Origin: Catonia carolina
Taxonomy: Eukaryota; Arthropoda; Insecta; Hemiptera; Achilidae
Assembly: GCA_035578175.1 (NCBI GenBank)
Contig: JAQMRL010000008.1
Span: 60,010,541-60,074,540 of the forward strand
Direction of reading: 5' to 3'
Length of the DNA stretch: 64,000 bases
Below the pieces are notes generated by a model. That model made no database searches, was not told the origin of the DNA, and worked only from the letters and a program-made list of their open reading frames with translations. Shown here piece after piece: positions 34,917 through 45,915 of the stretch. How positions within the stretch are numbered: position 1 is the first letter of the stretch; each line of letters begins with the position of its first letter. Both the position numbers and the translations under genes were made by a program.

Positions 34917-35099
34917 TTGCCGGCCGCATTGGCGCAGTTGGTAACGTACTCCCCTCTCATCATGCGGTCCTGGGTTCGAATCCCACTCAGGCAAGGCATA
35001 TTTTCATACGTTACAAAAAATCATTTCATCCTCATTACACACAGTTACACCCCAACGTCGTCGCTAATGACCTTGATGTTGATGTGACGTTAAATAAAA
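34917..35099 (+). mobile_element. SINE-B, tRNA-derived SINE, full length
   Basis: About 183 bp. tRNA-like head with A box TGGCGCAGTTGG (34930-34941) and B box GGTTCGAATCC (34973-34983). The body contains CGTCGTCGCTAATGACC, with GATGTGACGTTAAATAAAA and an A-run at the end. Nested in H3. The only other full copy is at 53034-53228. Confidence 0.8.
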
Positions 35100-35368
35100 A
35101 AAAAAAATCGAGCCGTTTTAGAGAAAATCGCGAAAAGTGGAAAATGACACGAATAAACTACTACTCTCGGTTGACCGATATTGATGAAAATGTTCATGTG
35201 GGGTCCTTTAATGGTATGTAACTTAAGTTTTAAGTTTCAACTTCGTAAGATGTTTCGTTCATGAGATATTTTGTTCACACACATATAGACCAATCGCTAA
35301 AATCATGTTTTTGGGTTCAGGGGGTCTGAAAACGTTAATATCCGGTGAAAACTCGATTTATAAAAATC

Positions 35369-35394
35369 GATATGAAAACAATTGTTTTCATATC
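35369..35394. repeat. 26-bp perfect palindrome in H3
   Basis: GATATGAAAACAA followed directly by TTGTTTTCATATC. Not present in the other Helentron-like copies, so it looks like a local inverted duplication. Confidence 0.85.
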
Positions 35395-35462
35395 ACATAT
35401 TTCAAACATTGTTTTTATATGACTTTCTTTCCTATATTTTCAAGTAGGCAAGAAAAAGTAAA

Positions 35463-36654
35463 AAGTGTAATATTTGTTTATTGCTTATTGTGTTCCTTTA
35501 CAATGATAGCATACATAACATTCGGTAGAAGGAATGTTAAACCTCTTGTACATTTTGTATACAAATTGCGTGTATACGTTGCAAATAACAGGCTGTAATG
35601 CATCGAATAGAATTCCATTGCCAATAGTTTAATTTGCTACTATGGCTATAAATTTGGCCTTGAAGAACAGTTATAAGTGAATTTCATTGTTAATTATTTA
35701 ATAGTTTATCGAAATTTATTATTAATGTAATTTGTAAATGAAACAATTGGCAAATTCCGATTGCATTGTTTAATAATGTATTATAAATGGATGAGAAATT
35801 GTTATTTTCTACTTGAATTTCTCGAGAGAATTAATCTAATTTATTATTAATCGTATGAAAAATTAATATTTTAATTAAAGCTTTTGTAAAAAAAATAAAC
35901 TCTCCCTAATGTAAGTTACCACGAATGAATCTAGGTTATAAATTAAGTTATTCAATATTCAACTAGCCAATGTAAACAAATATTCTTGTGCATCGAAGCA
36001 TTATTGAAGGCTTTAACTCGGTTAAATATTTCAAATTACAATCGATAAACGTATCGTTTGTTAATTTTAACATATTTAACGAGGTTTATGTAACAAGTTT
36101 ATTAGTTACAGTCAAGCTAATTGTAAATAACGTTCACAAAAAAATGGAAACAAACGTTGGAAATTCTTCGCTTTTGACCAAATGATCAATACAAAAATTC
36201 ATTTTTATCGGATGAACATGTAATTTAATCGTAATTCACTTGGCAATAAGTTTAAACAAACGCAAAATTTTTTAATCCGATTTGTTTGTTAGGCCTATCG
36301 TATTTTTACACTGTTCAACCAATACGAGCACTCATTGGTTTAATAAAGTTTGTTTTGCTCTCGATTGATGGGTAATTCAGTTTTACTCTAATACCTTATA
36401 GTACCCTATTGTACTGGATGCTATTCCAGTCCATCCAGTTCTGTAAATGTTGTAAAATTTGCTATCATTAATAAACAGAATATACGTTGGAACTGTTTAC
36501 TGTTTAATCGCACACTTGTTTGTCGTTGTTATTTAAAAGTTAAATTTTTCTGCAAAATTATATTACTGGGTAATGCAAAATCTGCGTTCATAAAATTCCA
36601 TTCGCATTTCAATGAAAATACCTCTTCTTGTTTATAAATATCTCTTGTTTTTTT
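35463..36654. other. No gene recognised
   Basis: AT-rich, nothing recognised. Confidence 0.55.
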
Positions 36655-38026
36655 ACGTTCCCTTGCCTTTATGAATATTAGGAATGAAAGTATTGTTTTC
36701 ACGTCGATTTTTCGAAATTGAGTTTTCAGCGGATATATATTACGTTTTCAGACCCCCTCAACACAAAAAAACATGTTTTCGACGATTAATCTGTGTGTGT
36801 GTGTGTGTGTATCTCAAGAACATCGTAAAGTTAAAACTTGAAACTTAAGTTAGGTTCTACTAGCGGACCCAACACGAACATTTTCATTAAAATCGGTCAA
36901 CCGGAAGTAGTAATTTCTGAATAGTAGAATTCGTGTAATTTTTTACTTGTTTACGATTTTCTCAAAAACGGCTCCTACGATTGTTTAAAAATCGCCTCAT
37001 TTACTACATTTTTTGTGTTTTACATGATAGGGCAGGCACCATGTCTACTGAATTTCTTGGGGAGGCTGTGCTCGCGTACAAAAAATGCGGTTTTAAAGAT
37101 TTCAGCCTTGTCATGCTATTTAGGGCAAACGTGTATATAATCAAAGTTATAGAAAATTAAAAAACCTACAACTTTATTCCAAACTTTTCTTTGTATAACA
37201 CTTAGTTTAGAGGTAATTAGTGATTTTCTGTTTTTTCCCATGAAATCTGTAAAAAAATGTTTTTTAAGATTTTGGACTTAAGTGTGCGTATTACGACAAA
37301 ATTGTATACAACCAAATTTATAGAAAATTAAAATATTTACAATCTGGTGGACTGATTTTAATGAGCTAAATATTGTATTTAGGGGTTTTCTACAGGGTGT
37401 AGTTTAGCGTCAATTAGTGATTTTTTGTAGTATTTTGCTCATCAAAATCAGTCTACCAGAGGTCAATTCTATTTAACGTCATTCATTTATGATTAAAATA
37501 AGTTATGTTTTTCATTTCACGGTTTACCTATAGTTGAATGTATTTTATGTTTTACATTATTTTCATTTGCCCATAACAGGCAGGTGGATCGTTGAACAAT
37601 TTATACTCGAACTACTAGTTCGAGGGCTACAAAAAATAGCACTTTTTCTTATAATATGGTATTATCAGTAATTGTATGAATGAGGCATTTAAGAACAGAA
37701 GAGGTATATGTGTAAAAAATACTAGTCCGAGTTATCTCCTACGAGAGTAATGAATTTCATTATACAGACAGATTCTGTGGTAAATGAAGTAAAGGTGTCA
37801 TTTGCAGGGTAGAAAGTAGACGATTTTCAGAGGGCCGGGCATGCTGATAAGCATACTTTTCCAATAAGTGAAGAAGACAATGGTAAACCATTTAACTACT
37901 CGTTTTACTTAGTAAAGCGTCTAGTGGTTCAAATCAGCCTTTCGGCTGATGACCTAAACTACAAACAAAATCAACATTATTTTCATTTGCAAGAGAAAGT
38001 CGTGTTAGGTTTTTCCACTAGATTTT
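36655..38026 (+). mobile_element. Helentron-like element, copy H4, interrupted by SINE-D
   Basis: Starts ACGTTCCCTTGCC, followed by the family segment with AAAGTATTGTTTTC, TCGATTTTTCGAAATTGAG and a shortened GT microsatellite (36791-36810). Two internal repeats follow, then GCAAGAGAAAGT (37989-38000) and CACTAG before a T-rich flank. A SINE-D copy with a 17-bp TSD splits the 3' part. Confidence 0.7.
37571..37973 (+). mobile_element. SINE-D copy 5, full length, with 17-bp TSD
   Basis: A 403-bp copy bounded by the perfect 17-bp direct repeat ACATTATTTTCATTTGC (37554-37570 and 37974-37990). This fixes the family ends: the 5' end begins CCATAACAGGCAGGTGGA and the 3' end is CTGATGACCTAAACTACAAACAAAATCA. 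The variable-length TSDs of this family (17, 11, 11 and 9 bp) point to LINE-machinery retroposition. Confidence 0.9.
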
Positions 38027-39103
38027 GTATTAAGTTTATATTTATACTGTTCGTATTCATTAATGTAATATGGTATTTAGAATTGCATGTATTCTTTTTG
38101 TAAATGTCTATTAACTTATTATTTTGAATGTCGGAAATGAATATTGTGTAGTAATTCCGATGTTAAACGTGAAGTTTAGATTGGGCAGAATTGTTACGGT
38201 ACTATTAGCTTGCAGTAGTAATAATATTACTATTTGCAGAATTAGAAATTCTCATTCTAGTTTTCATATTAGTAATGCAAAACTGTATTTGCAAATAGGT
38301 CACCGCAGATGAATGTTCTGACTTGAAATTCTATAATATTAATACCAGTTGTGGTATTTTACCAGATTGTTCAATAATATTCTATAGTTTATATTGCTGA
38401 ATATACATCGGTAAATTGTAATTTACACCTAAATGCAGTTTTTGTATTCATTACTTCTTCATTTACCAGGCAGTATTATTTTTTGTTTTATGATTTAATA
38501 TTTAATTTAGTGTACTATACCATTTATTATCTTTTTAAAACGATACCTGGCTATTTAAATAAAATTTATTGAAAACGTAATTTATTTTTGTAATTAAGTC
38601 GTACACCTTAATGTTTAAGAAGAGGTTTATATGAACTTAATTTTGTTATCGAATAAATTTCTGGTGTAACTGCGTGAGGCCTACTAATGAGTGGTGTCCT
38701 CTTTTTACGTCTAACGTCTTGTTTAAAAACATGTATTGTATGCATATTACCGATTTTGCAAAACCGCACTGTTGTAAATAAAAACAAATTAAGTGAAAAA
38801 AGCTACAGTGTATACATTTGAGTTGAAGGATGTTTACGTTTGCAAACATTAAGAATGAAAGTCTTAGTTGTAAAACAGTTTCTGATGTCATGCGGTTTTC
38901 TGCTATTCTTTATAACGTCTAGTCGTGTTTTTATAGATTAATTTATTCAAATTCTAGGTAAAATTTCGAAAAAACGTTTTAATATGTGATAATGTTGCTT
39001 ACATTATTGTACCATCTCAGAAACAGCTTTATTGTCTACGTTTTCCAAAAATAAAAGCAAACTGAGACAATTTTTTAAATTTTTGAGGTATTCAATCATT
39101 TTT
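38027..39103. other. No gene recognised
   Basis: AT-rich. A minus-strand frame at 38646-38891 (81 codons) has no recognisable motif. Confidence 0.5.
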
Positions 39104-40090
39104 ACTTTCTCTTGCCTATATGAATATATAGGAAGGAAAGTATTGTTTTCATGTCGATTTTTCGAAATCGAGTTTTCACCGGATCTATACGTTTTCAGAC
39201 CCCCTGAACCCAAAAAACATGTTTTTAGCGATTGGTCTGTGTGTGTGTCTGTGTGTCTGTGTGTGTGTGTGTCTGTGTGTGTGTGTGTGTCTGTGTGTGT
39301 GTGTGTGAACAGAATATCTCAAGAACGGAACATCGTACGAACTTGAAACTTGAAACTTAAGTTACATACCACTACCGGACGCGACATGAACATTTTCATC
39401 AAAATCGGTCAACCGGAAGTAGTAGTTTATTCGTATAATTTTTCAGTTTTTTGCGATTTTCTCAAAAACTGGTCCTACGATTTTTTTTAAAATCGCCTAT
39501 TTTACTCAATTTTTTATTCTCTACAAGATAGGGTAGGCGCCATGTCTGCTGAAATTCTCGGTGAGGCTGTTTTCACGTAAAAACGTTGTTTTTTTAAGAT
39601 TACGGCTTTAATATAAATTTTAGCGCAAAAACTTATATAATAAAAGTTGTAGAGAATTTAAAAACCTACAACTTCTGTTTCAAACATTTTTTTGTATAAC
39701 GCTTAGTTTAGCGGTAATTTGCGATTTTCTGTTTTTTTTCTCACGAAAACGTGAGAAAAATCGATTTTTTTAACATTTCGGTCTTAGTATGCATTTTACG
39801 ACAAAAGTGTATATAATAAAAGTTATAGAAAATTAAAAGATCTACAACTTTTGTTTAGAGAATTTTTCTCTACAGAGCCTAGTTTAGCGTGAAAGTGTGA
39901 TTTTCCGTTTTTTTTAAGCCAAATTAAGTTCAATTTTCATTTTGCGTCTTCCACTCATGATTTAAATAAGGTTATGTTTTTGAGGTTAGTTGTTGTTTAT
40001 TTTTAATATTTTATTAATAATGTTAGGTTTATTATTAATTATTTGCATTGGCAAGAGAAAGTTGTGTGAGTGTTTCACACCAGATTTTTT
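39104..40090 (+). mobile_element. Helentron-like element, copy H5, complete
   Basis: The best-preserved copy, about 987 bp, very similar to H1 end to end. It has ACTTTCTCTTGCC (39104-39116), a CCTATATGAATATATAGG imperfect hairpin just inside, a GT microsatellite (39236-39308), two internal repeats, GGCAAGAGAAAGT (40050-40062), the terminal hairpin (40064-40080) and CAGA before a T-run. The apparent open frames in it run through simple repeats and are not genes. Confidence 0.7.
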
Positions 40091-41799
40091 TGTTTTTGGA
40101 AGCCGTTTTTTTTAACGTAGTTCAGGTTAGGTAATAATCTATTCTAAAAACACTCAAATGTTGAAAACTACATAATATCTTACTTCCAAATGCATGGATA
40201 TAAATTATGTAAAATTGATATACGAGTATCCTTTTGTATTAATCTAATAAGCTACTCTATCAATTTTCTCTGTGACAGTGGAAATTTACTTATCTCACTA
40301 TGGTTTTTGCAAACCCTTAACTTCTACTACAATCTCAATGGACTGTCTCTGGATCTCGACGTCCATCTCGAATATGACTTTTTTTACATTTTATTGTTGT
40401 GTACTTTTTATTTAATTAAGGCATAAAATATATTTTTATATGTATATTTTACTTTTTTAATAACCTTTCTTATTTTTCTTATAAAAAAGTCAAATTACGA
40501 AATTTACAAAGTAACTATTTTCGTGACAATAAAATCCCGTACCGTTTGTTAAATAACTCCTAGTATCAGTTACGAAATAGTTTCGCTGAATTTCTATCTG
40601 AAATCAAGGACAAATATATTTTTGGAATGAAAAACCTTCTACTAATAATCGTAATCTCATGATCGGCATCATTATCATCTTTATCATGAACATAATCATC
40701 TTCAGTTTCAACTACTTCCTGTTTCAATACATTAATGCAAAGTTCAGAGCCTAGTTTCGCTTTTTGTTCATTTGTTTGAAGCACACTGCTTCGTGTATTT
40801 GATATTTATTCTAAAAACGTTATTGTTCAGACTTATACCGTTTTTGTTTAAACTTTATATTTACATTAAAAAACTGATTGCAAAAGAAAATTGCACTTGT
40901 TAAAAAACTTGGTTACAAAATGTTTGCAGTGAAGAAAGTTAACTAAACTAAATGACAGTTACGTGTAAGATGTGCACACTAAGCTGACTGGTTAATTAAT
41001 ACTGATTACATATTTTAATTGAAACATTTCCAATTTCTTAATGAAATAGATGGTTGGAAAAATTTTATTTAATATTTTTGTGAAATTTAAAATAAGAAGT
41101 CACAAAAATTTTTATATTTTCGTGATTACTTAAATTGGTGTGAAAGTGCGAATAAATTTTCTATTTAGAATAGTGCTCAAAACTTTTTAGCAATTATTAA
41201 GATAGTGGAAGTGAACTAGTGAGTTTAATTCTTGATGATAATATTGGTGTTTATTTAAGAAGAGTTGCTTTTTTGTTTTTTTGTTGGAGTGAAGTAAAAA
41301 GTTTGTATATATTTTAGATGGTGACAATTTATTTATACTCTATATATTACGTTAAATAGACTTTTTAGTTAACAGAGTACAAGATAACGTAGGGGAGGGA
41401 AACGAAAAGTTTTCACGATTGTAATACGGTGAAAGAAAAAGAGCATTGGATAAAGGGTGATAAGGTAGGAGTTAAAACATACGAAAAGGGTTATAAGAAT
41501 GACCTTTGAATAACTAGTAACACCTTATCTCGTGAAGTAATACCTGTAGGGGTTTTTGTTGAATTTATATTTTTAAATTTTTAGATTTACTATTTTACAA
41601 CAAGGGCACTGACATAAATTAAGGCTCAAATAATGAAAGAAGGCCTAATTGTTCATCAAGTAGATAGCTGTCCGATCTCTGTATCATTTTGTGATTTTTT
41701 CTCAAGATGACAGAAGTTCCTTCAAATTTAATCCATAAGTGCACTGTTTTATTTAATATTCTTTGCACTACTTCCAACATTGAGTTTGGAATGGTTACA
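40091..41799. other. No gene recognised
   Basis: AT-rich. A minus-strand frame at 40566-40784 contains an acidic stretch (DDYVHDKDDNDAD) encoded by a CAT/ATC-rich tract. Not supported as a gene. Confidence 0.5.
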
Positions 41800-42180
41800 A
41801 TCATTTTATTGGTAGTTAGTTTCAAATTTTTTTTTAAATGTTTGGACGTAACAACTCTTGATGCTTTTCTAATCCTTAAAAATTACGTCAACCAAATTTC
41901 AGTATGGCTTAACAAATGGAAAATTAACGTAAACCATAACAAATCTGTAAAAGTTACATTTTCTCTCCGTCCTGATACATGTCCGTCTGTTTTTATTTGT
42001 TCCACAATCAACTCAAGTTAAATATTTAGACGTTATACTTGAAAAACGATAAAAATACCTATCTGGTCTAGCCATATCAAACTAAAAAAGCAAACATTGA
42101 CTAGCCGAACGAACTTCTGTACGGTCTTATCGGAAAACTATCTAATTAATATTTATAGTAATCTTCGGATAACTTATTGG
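41800..42180 (+). pseudogene. Jockey-type LINE reverse transcriptase fragment
   Basis: The frame contains ISVWLNKWKINVNHNKSVKV, TFSLRPDTCPSVFI and, after a frame change, QVKYLDVILEKR. These match the Jockey RT palm-thumb order W..KWRIKVN..KS..V.FTLR...CP...........VKYLG..LD.R. The YxDD box lies upstream and is not recognisable. Truncated on the right near the start of an opposite-strand RTE-like remnant. Confidence 0.65.
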
Positions 42181-43405
42181 TCCAGCTTTTCGGTTTTGCC
42201 AGTACTTTCTGAGACAGTCCGATCTTTGTTTCCGTACCTCAACTGTAACCTCCACCATGCGTCTTTTTGTTTTCCCCAATAAAATTTGTGTGATTTTCGA
42301 GTACTATTCATTTTTTCCTTGTCAACCGCGTCTTCAGTTGCCAGTCCAATTTCATTGCGATACCTCTTAATATCTTCGATGTATTTCCCCGTAATCTTCC
42401 TGTTTAAGTTCCTGAGGAACAGTGGTTTCAATATTTTATTATTCAGCATTCTTAAATATGGAAAAAGTAGAAAATCCTTCTTTTCTTCATTCCGCCAATA
42501 ATCGGATCAATTTCCTTATAAACAGTACATTAGAAAGAATTAGCCATACCCCATTTATTTGATAATTCTTGTTAAGGCAGGTTCTGATAATTCTGTGTTC
42601 TGTTTTAAGAAGTTGGTCAGTCTTAGCTTCATTCTTAATTTGGAAAACAGTTTCACCGGCGTAAAGCGCCTCTGGGAGAACAACTATTTTGAAGTGACGC
42701 ATTTTGGCATTAGTAGGCTTTTTTTGTTAGTTTGGTAGGTATTCTATGTGCTTTTTTAATTTTGGAAGTTCTGTTTTATCAAGTGGATTTTTCTTCTAGA
42801 TTACAGCCGATGATTTCTCGTAAATATTTGAACTGTTGAGCCAATATAATTTCTTTACCATTAATAATTATTTATAATTATTATTCATTATAATTATTCT
42901 CACTTCATTTATGCACAGTGGGTGATAGCCATGATTTCAGTCTTTTCATAGGAAATTTTCAACCCAATTTTTTGGCTATATTTTAGCAATTTGCACACGC
43001 ACTTCAGTCAGTTCAGAGCCAGCAGGGTCAAATCAACCGCGATTCCTAAGTAGTTTAATAATATGCGTTTTCCTTCTCTTCCATTTTTGGTTTTGCAGGA
43101 TACTCCTTTTGCCACATTTTCATGATATACTCGTAGTCCAGGGCAACTTTAAATAGCAGTGAAGAAAGCCCATCTTCGTGTCTTAGCCCAGTTTTAATGG
43201 TGAAAGGATCTGAAATATCTTCCCTAAACTTAACCCTTGATTGAGTCTTTGTTAAGGTGAGTTCGATAATTCTGACTAGTTTCGGATGAAGCCCATAGTT
43301 TCTGAATATTTGGAGTAGAGTTGGTCTGTGAATGCAGTCGTAGGCTTTCTTAAAGTCGATGAATGTTATAAAAAGTTGTGTGTGGTTGAGATTGTAAATT
43401 TTCAT
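42181..43405 (-). pseudogene. RTE-like LINE reverse transcriptase, decayed
   Basis: Minus strand. RT motifs appear in order: FIDFKKAYDCIHR with YGLHPKLVRIIELTL (fingers/palm, 43055-43405), TIKTGLRHEDGLSSLLF (normally RQGDGLSPLLF), and IAVDLTLLAL where the catalytic YADD should be. Then come KIGLKISYEKTEIM, a YLREIIG segment, ALYAGETVFQI (42487-42702), and a C-terminal stretch. The A-D-D motif reads A-V-D, so the first catalytic aspartate of the pair is lost. Stops and an AT-rich insertion near 42870-42900 are present. Inactive. Confidence 0.7.
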
Positions 43406-44756
43406 TATTAACTTAAGACGTACTTAATAATTATAGTAATAATAAATGATACAAAATACAAATATTGTGAACTGAAATTGTTAAATTCGATATACTTTAC
43501 CATTTTTTTTTCAAAATTATCATGCGTTTTTTTGTTGGTTGCTAATCCAACTTTCTGGTTTTATTCTATGTTTTGTTAAATGTGAAATAAAGTGGAAAAA
43601 ATTCTGTATTATCTTTAACAATTTGAAACGAATTTACAATAGAATTAAAATGAAATTTAAAATTTTTGTTTTAATAAAGGATTTTTCATAGCATTCATGT
43701 TGTATTAAATCTTTTTAAATGAAAATTTTTTAAGAGTGGAGTCATTATTCGCTCATCAGTTGAACAATCAATAAAACATTTACTGTTAAACTTCGGTGTA
43801 AAACTGAATTGGAGTAAAAAAATGATAAAATTTTATATCTGATATTTTCAAAGTACCAGCTCAAGGTGGGTACAAATGATTGAAATCCCATTGGTGTTTT
43901 CTGTCGATTCCATCTTTCAGTGACCATCACTCTTGTGAATTTCTCGTAATTCTCTCAGTATTGTTGTCTCTCTTTAATGTGATTTCCTTACATCTTCTGT
44001 CTCATATCCCACTTCTCTTCTCTAGTATCGGACGTGAATTGATTATTGTAGCCTGTGCTTCAACTCTGGTGTAATTAATAAGCCACGTTCAATATCTGTA
44101 ATACGGTTCAACCTATCTATTGTAACACATGCATTATCACATTGTATTGTTTAAACTTGTTCATTACGGAACCTTCTGTGTGAAAGTGTTAGATCAAATT
44201 TAACTATGTCATTTATACAATATGTATTACTATCTCAATATTTAATTCCTCACTGCATAAATATAGTCATAACACAATTTTTTTCTCTTTGTTACCTAAT
44301 TTAATCTATTTAGAGGAATATTCTTTCTGCTAATAATGTCGGTACTCTGCAATTTTTTTAGTTTTTAAAATAATTTTACACATTGTTATAGTAACGTTAT
44401 CATTACTTTTTGTTTTCATAAATTTTTTGTGGCACATTATCTTTTTAGTTGGTGTTCACTTATATATTACAAATAAACCGTATTAAAGCAATACAGAGAA
44501 AGATATTATGTTACAATGAAAATTTTTCTACTACATGATCAACAGCATTATTTTTGAAAGCAATTGTACCCTATTTTTTTTTAATAATCAACTTTTTAGA
44601 AACTTTTACAACAGAATTTTCGTTCATTCAAATCAACTGCTACGCGCAATTTCTTCCCATCATTTACCAAATAATGTTCAAAGGGGATTAAGGAAGATCA
44701 GCAATATCACGATGACTTATAGAACAATACCGCACAATATTAGGACTCTCAAGGAA
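43406..44756. other. No gene recognised
   Basis: AT-rich. The open frame at 44535-44804 runs into the following LINE fragment and is otherwise without motif. Confidence 0.5.
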
Positions 44757-45105
44757 GTTAACAAATTGACTGTTAATCATCTATGGAATAAGTTATGGGA
44801 TTGAACTCTGGGGTACAGCAAAAACGTCTAATGTAGAAAAATTACTGAGATTCCAATCCAAGTTTCTTCGACTAATATGCTGTGCACCTTGGTATGTGCT
44901 TAATGAAGTACTCTACCATGACTTGGGCATATCTACGGTGAGTGAAGAAATTAGCAGTCAGAGTAAAAAGTATTTATTTAAACAAGTTTGACATTCATTT
45001 GAATAATTTGGCTATAAATCTTCTCGACGACAATATTGAAAATCAACGACTCAAAAAGGCGAGAATATTAGATCTTCCATTCCGGTTCACTTGATCAAAA
45101 ATGTT
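44757..45105 (+). pseudogene. Jockey-type LINE ORF2 C-terminal fragment
   Basis: Reads YGIELWGTAKTSNVEKLLRF, QSKFLRLICCAPWYV and LNEVLYHDLGISTVSEEI, a nearly continuous match to the Jockey pattern YGIQLWGTA..SN.E.LQRFQSK.LR.I..APWYV.N...H.DL.I..V..EI. It then decays through stops. Confidence 0.7.
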
Positions 45106-45525
45106 TGTCCTTTCAAGATTAAAAACACAAACTTATATTATGAACGGTCAACTTTTATTTCTCAATAAACTTGATCTTAATAACACTCATTAATCTAAAA
45201 ACTCAGTAATCAAATTAATATTCAATCATCGGTTAAACAGATCATCAGTATCATGTCTTCATTCTCTACTTTTAACACCTTCATTCCCGTCGTCCATTAA
45301 TTTTAAAACGACAACTACGTCTTTCTCTGTAGAATGAAACGTTGTATATTGCCAAAACCCAAGAAGAAACCCTTCATCACTTATAACCAGACGATCACAC
45401 GGAAGCAACGCTGCTGAGTGCTGTCTTCTTCAAGATATATTCGAAAATTTTTAAAACATGTACTGAAAGTTTTTGTTAAACTATTTGTAAATGATTTTTA
45501 ACTGTTAAAAAATGTATCTATTTAA

Positions 45526-45915
45526 ACGGTAATGTTTTAAAAAATGTAACTGACACCAAGTGTCTTGGCGTTTACTGAGATAAGAACCTATCCTGGAAAT
45601 CACTTACATCTTATCTATTGAACCGTCTTAGCTCACTGTGTTTTATTTTGCGAAATCTCCAGAAAATCTTATAGGAAGAAGATATGATAATTACTTATTC
45701 TGCGTCATTAAACTTTATACTCCGCTATTGGTAACGCAGTTGGGCAAATCAACCGAACTCCTTAAGATTTTTTCATACAAAAAACCCAATTAGAATTATC
45801 GCAAACATTCCAAAGCATTATTCTTGCAAAAGATTGTTTGTTAAATACAATAATCTTCCCTTACCGTCTCTTTATAGTACATTTCGGGTTTTAAATTTCG
45901 CGAAAAGAAAAACAG
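45526..45915 (+). pseudogene. Jockey/CR1-like LINE ORF2 C-terminal fragment
   Basis: Reads, across stops and frame changes, VTDTKCLGVY-DKNLSWKS, LSSLCFILRNLQKIL, KNPIRIIANIPKHYSCKRLF and LPLPSLYSTFRVLNFAKR. This matches the LINE pattern KFLGV.LD..L.W......L..KLSS.....R.L...... followed by QKKAIRII...P...SC..LF....IL...SLY. A different family from the other Jockey-type pieces here. Clade uncertain. Confidence 0.6.

Larger units (their letters stand above)
34324..35459 (-). mobile_element. Helentron-like element, copy H3, interrupted by SINE-B
   Basis: Near-complete reverse copy. At its 5' end (right) is GGCAAGAAAAAGT (35447-35459). At its 3' end (left), ACTTTCTCTTGCC (34374-34386) is followed outward by a perfect 8-bp hairpin (34329-34348, loop of four) and CTAG (34324-34327) next to T on the element strand. 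A hairpin a few bases before a terminal CTAG is a hallmark of Helitron-type 3' ends. SINE-B is nested inside. A 26-bp perfect palindrome occurs near the 5' end at 35369-35394. Confidence 0.7.

Noticed and set aside
34917..34990. A tRNA gene suggested by A and B boxes
   Set aside because: The acceptor and anticodon arms do not pair properly, and the head continues into a SINE body with A-rich tail and TSD. It is SINE-B.
34691..35221. 176-codon open frame, longest in the window
   Set aside because: It crosses the H3 Helentron-like element and the nested SINE-B, with no recognisable domain. The frame is a by-product of repeat sequence.
39032..39346. 104-codon frame with Cys-Val repeats
   Set aside because: The repeated CVCVSVC part is only translation of the GT microsatellite in H5.
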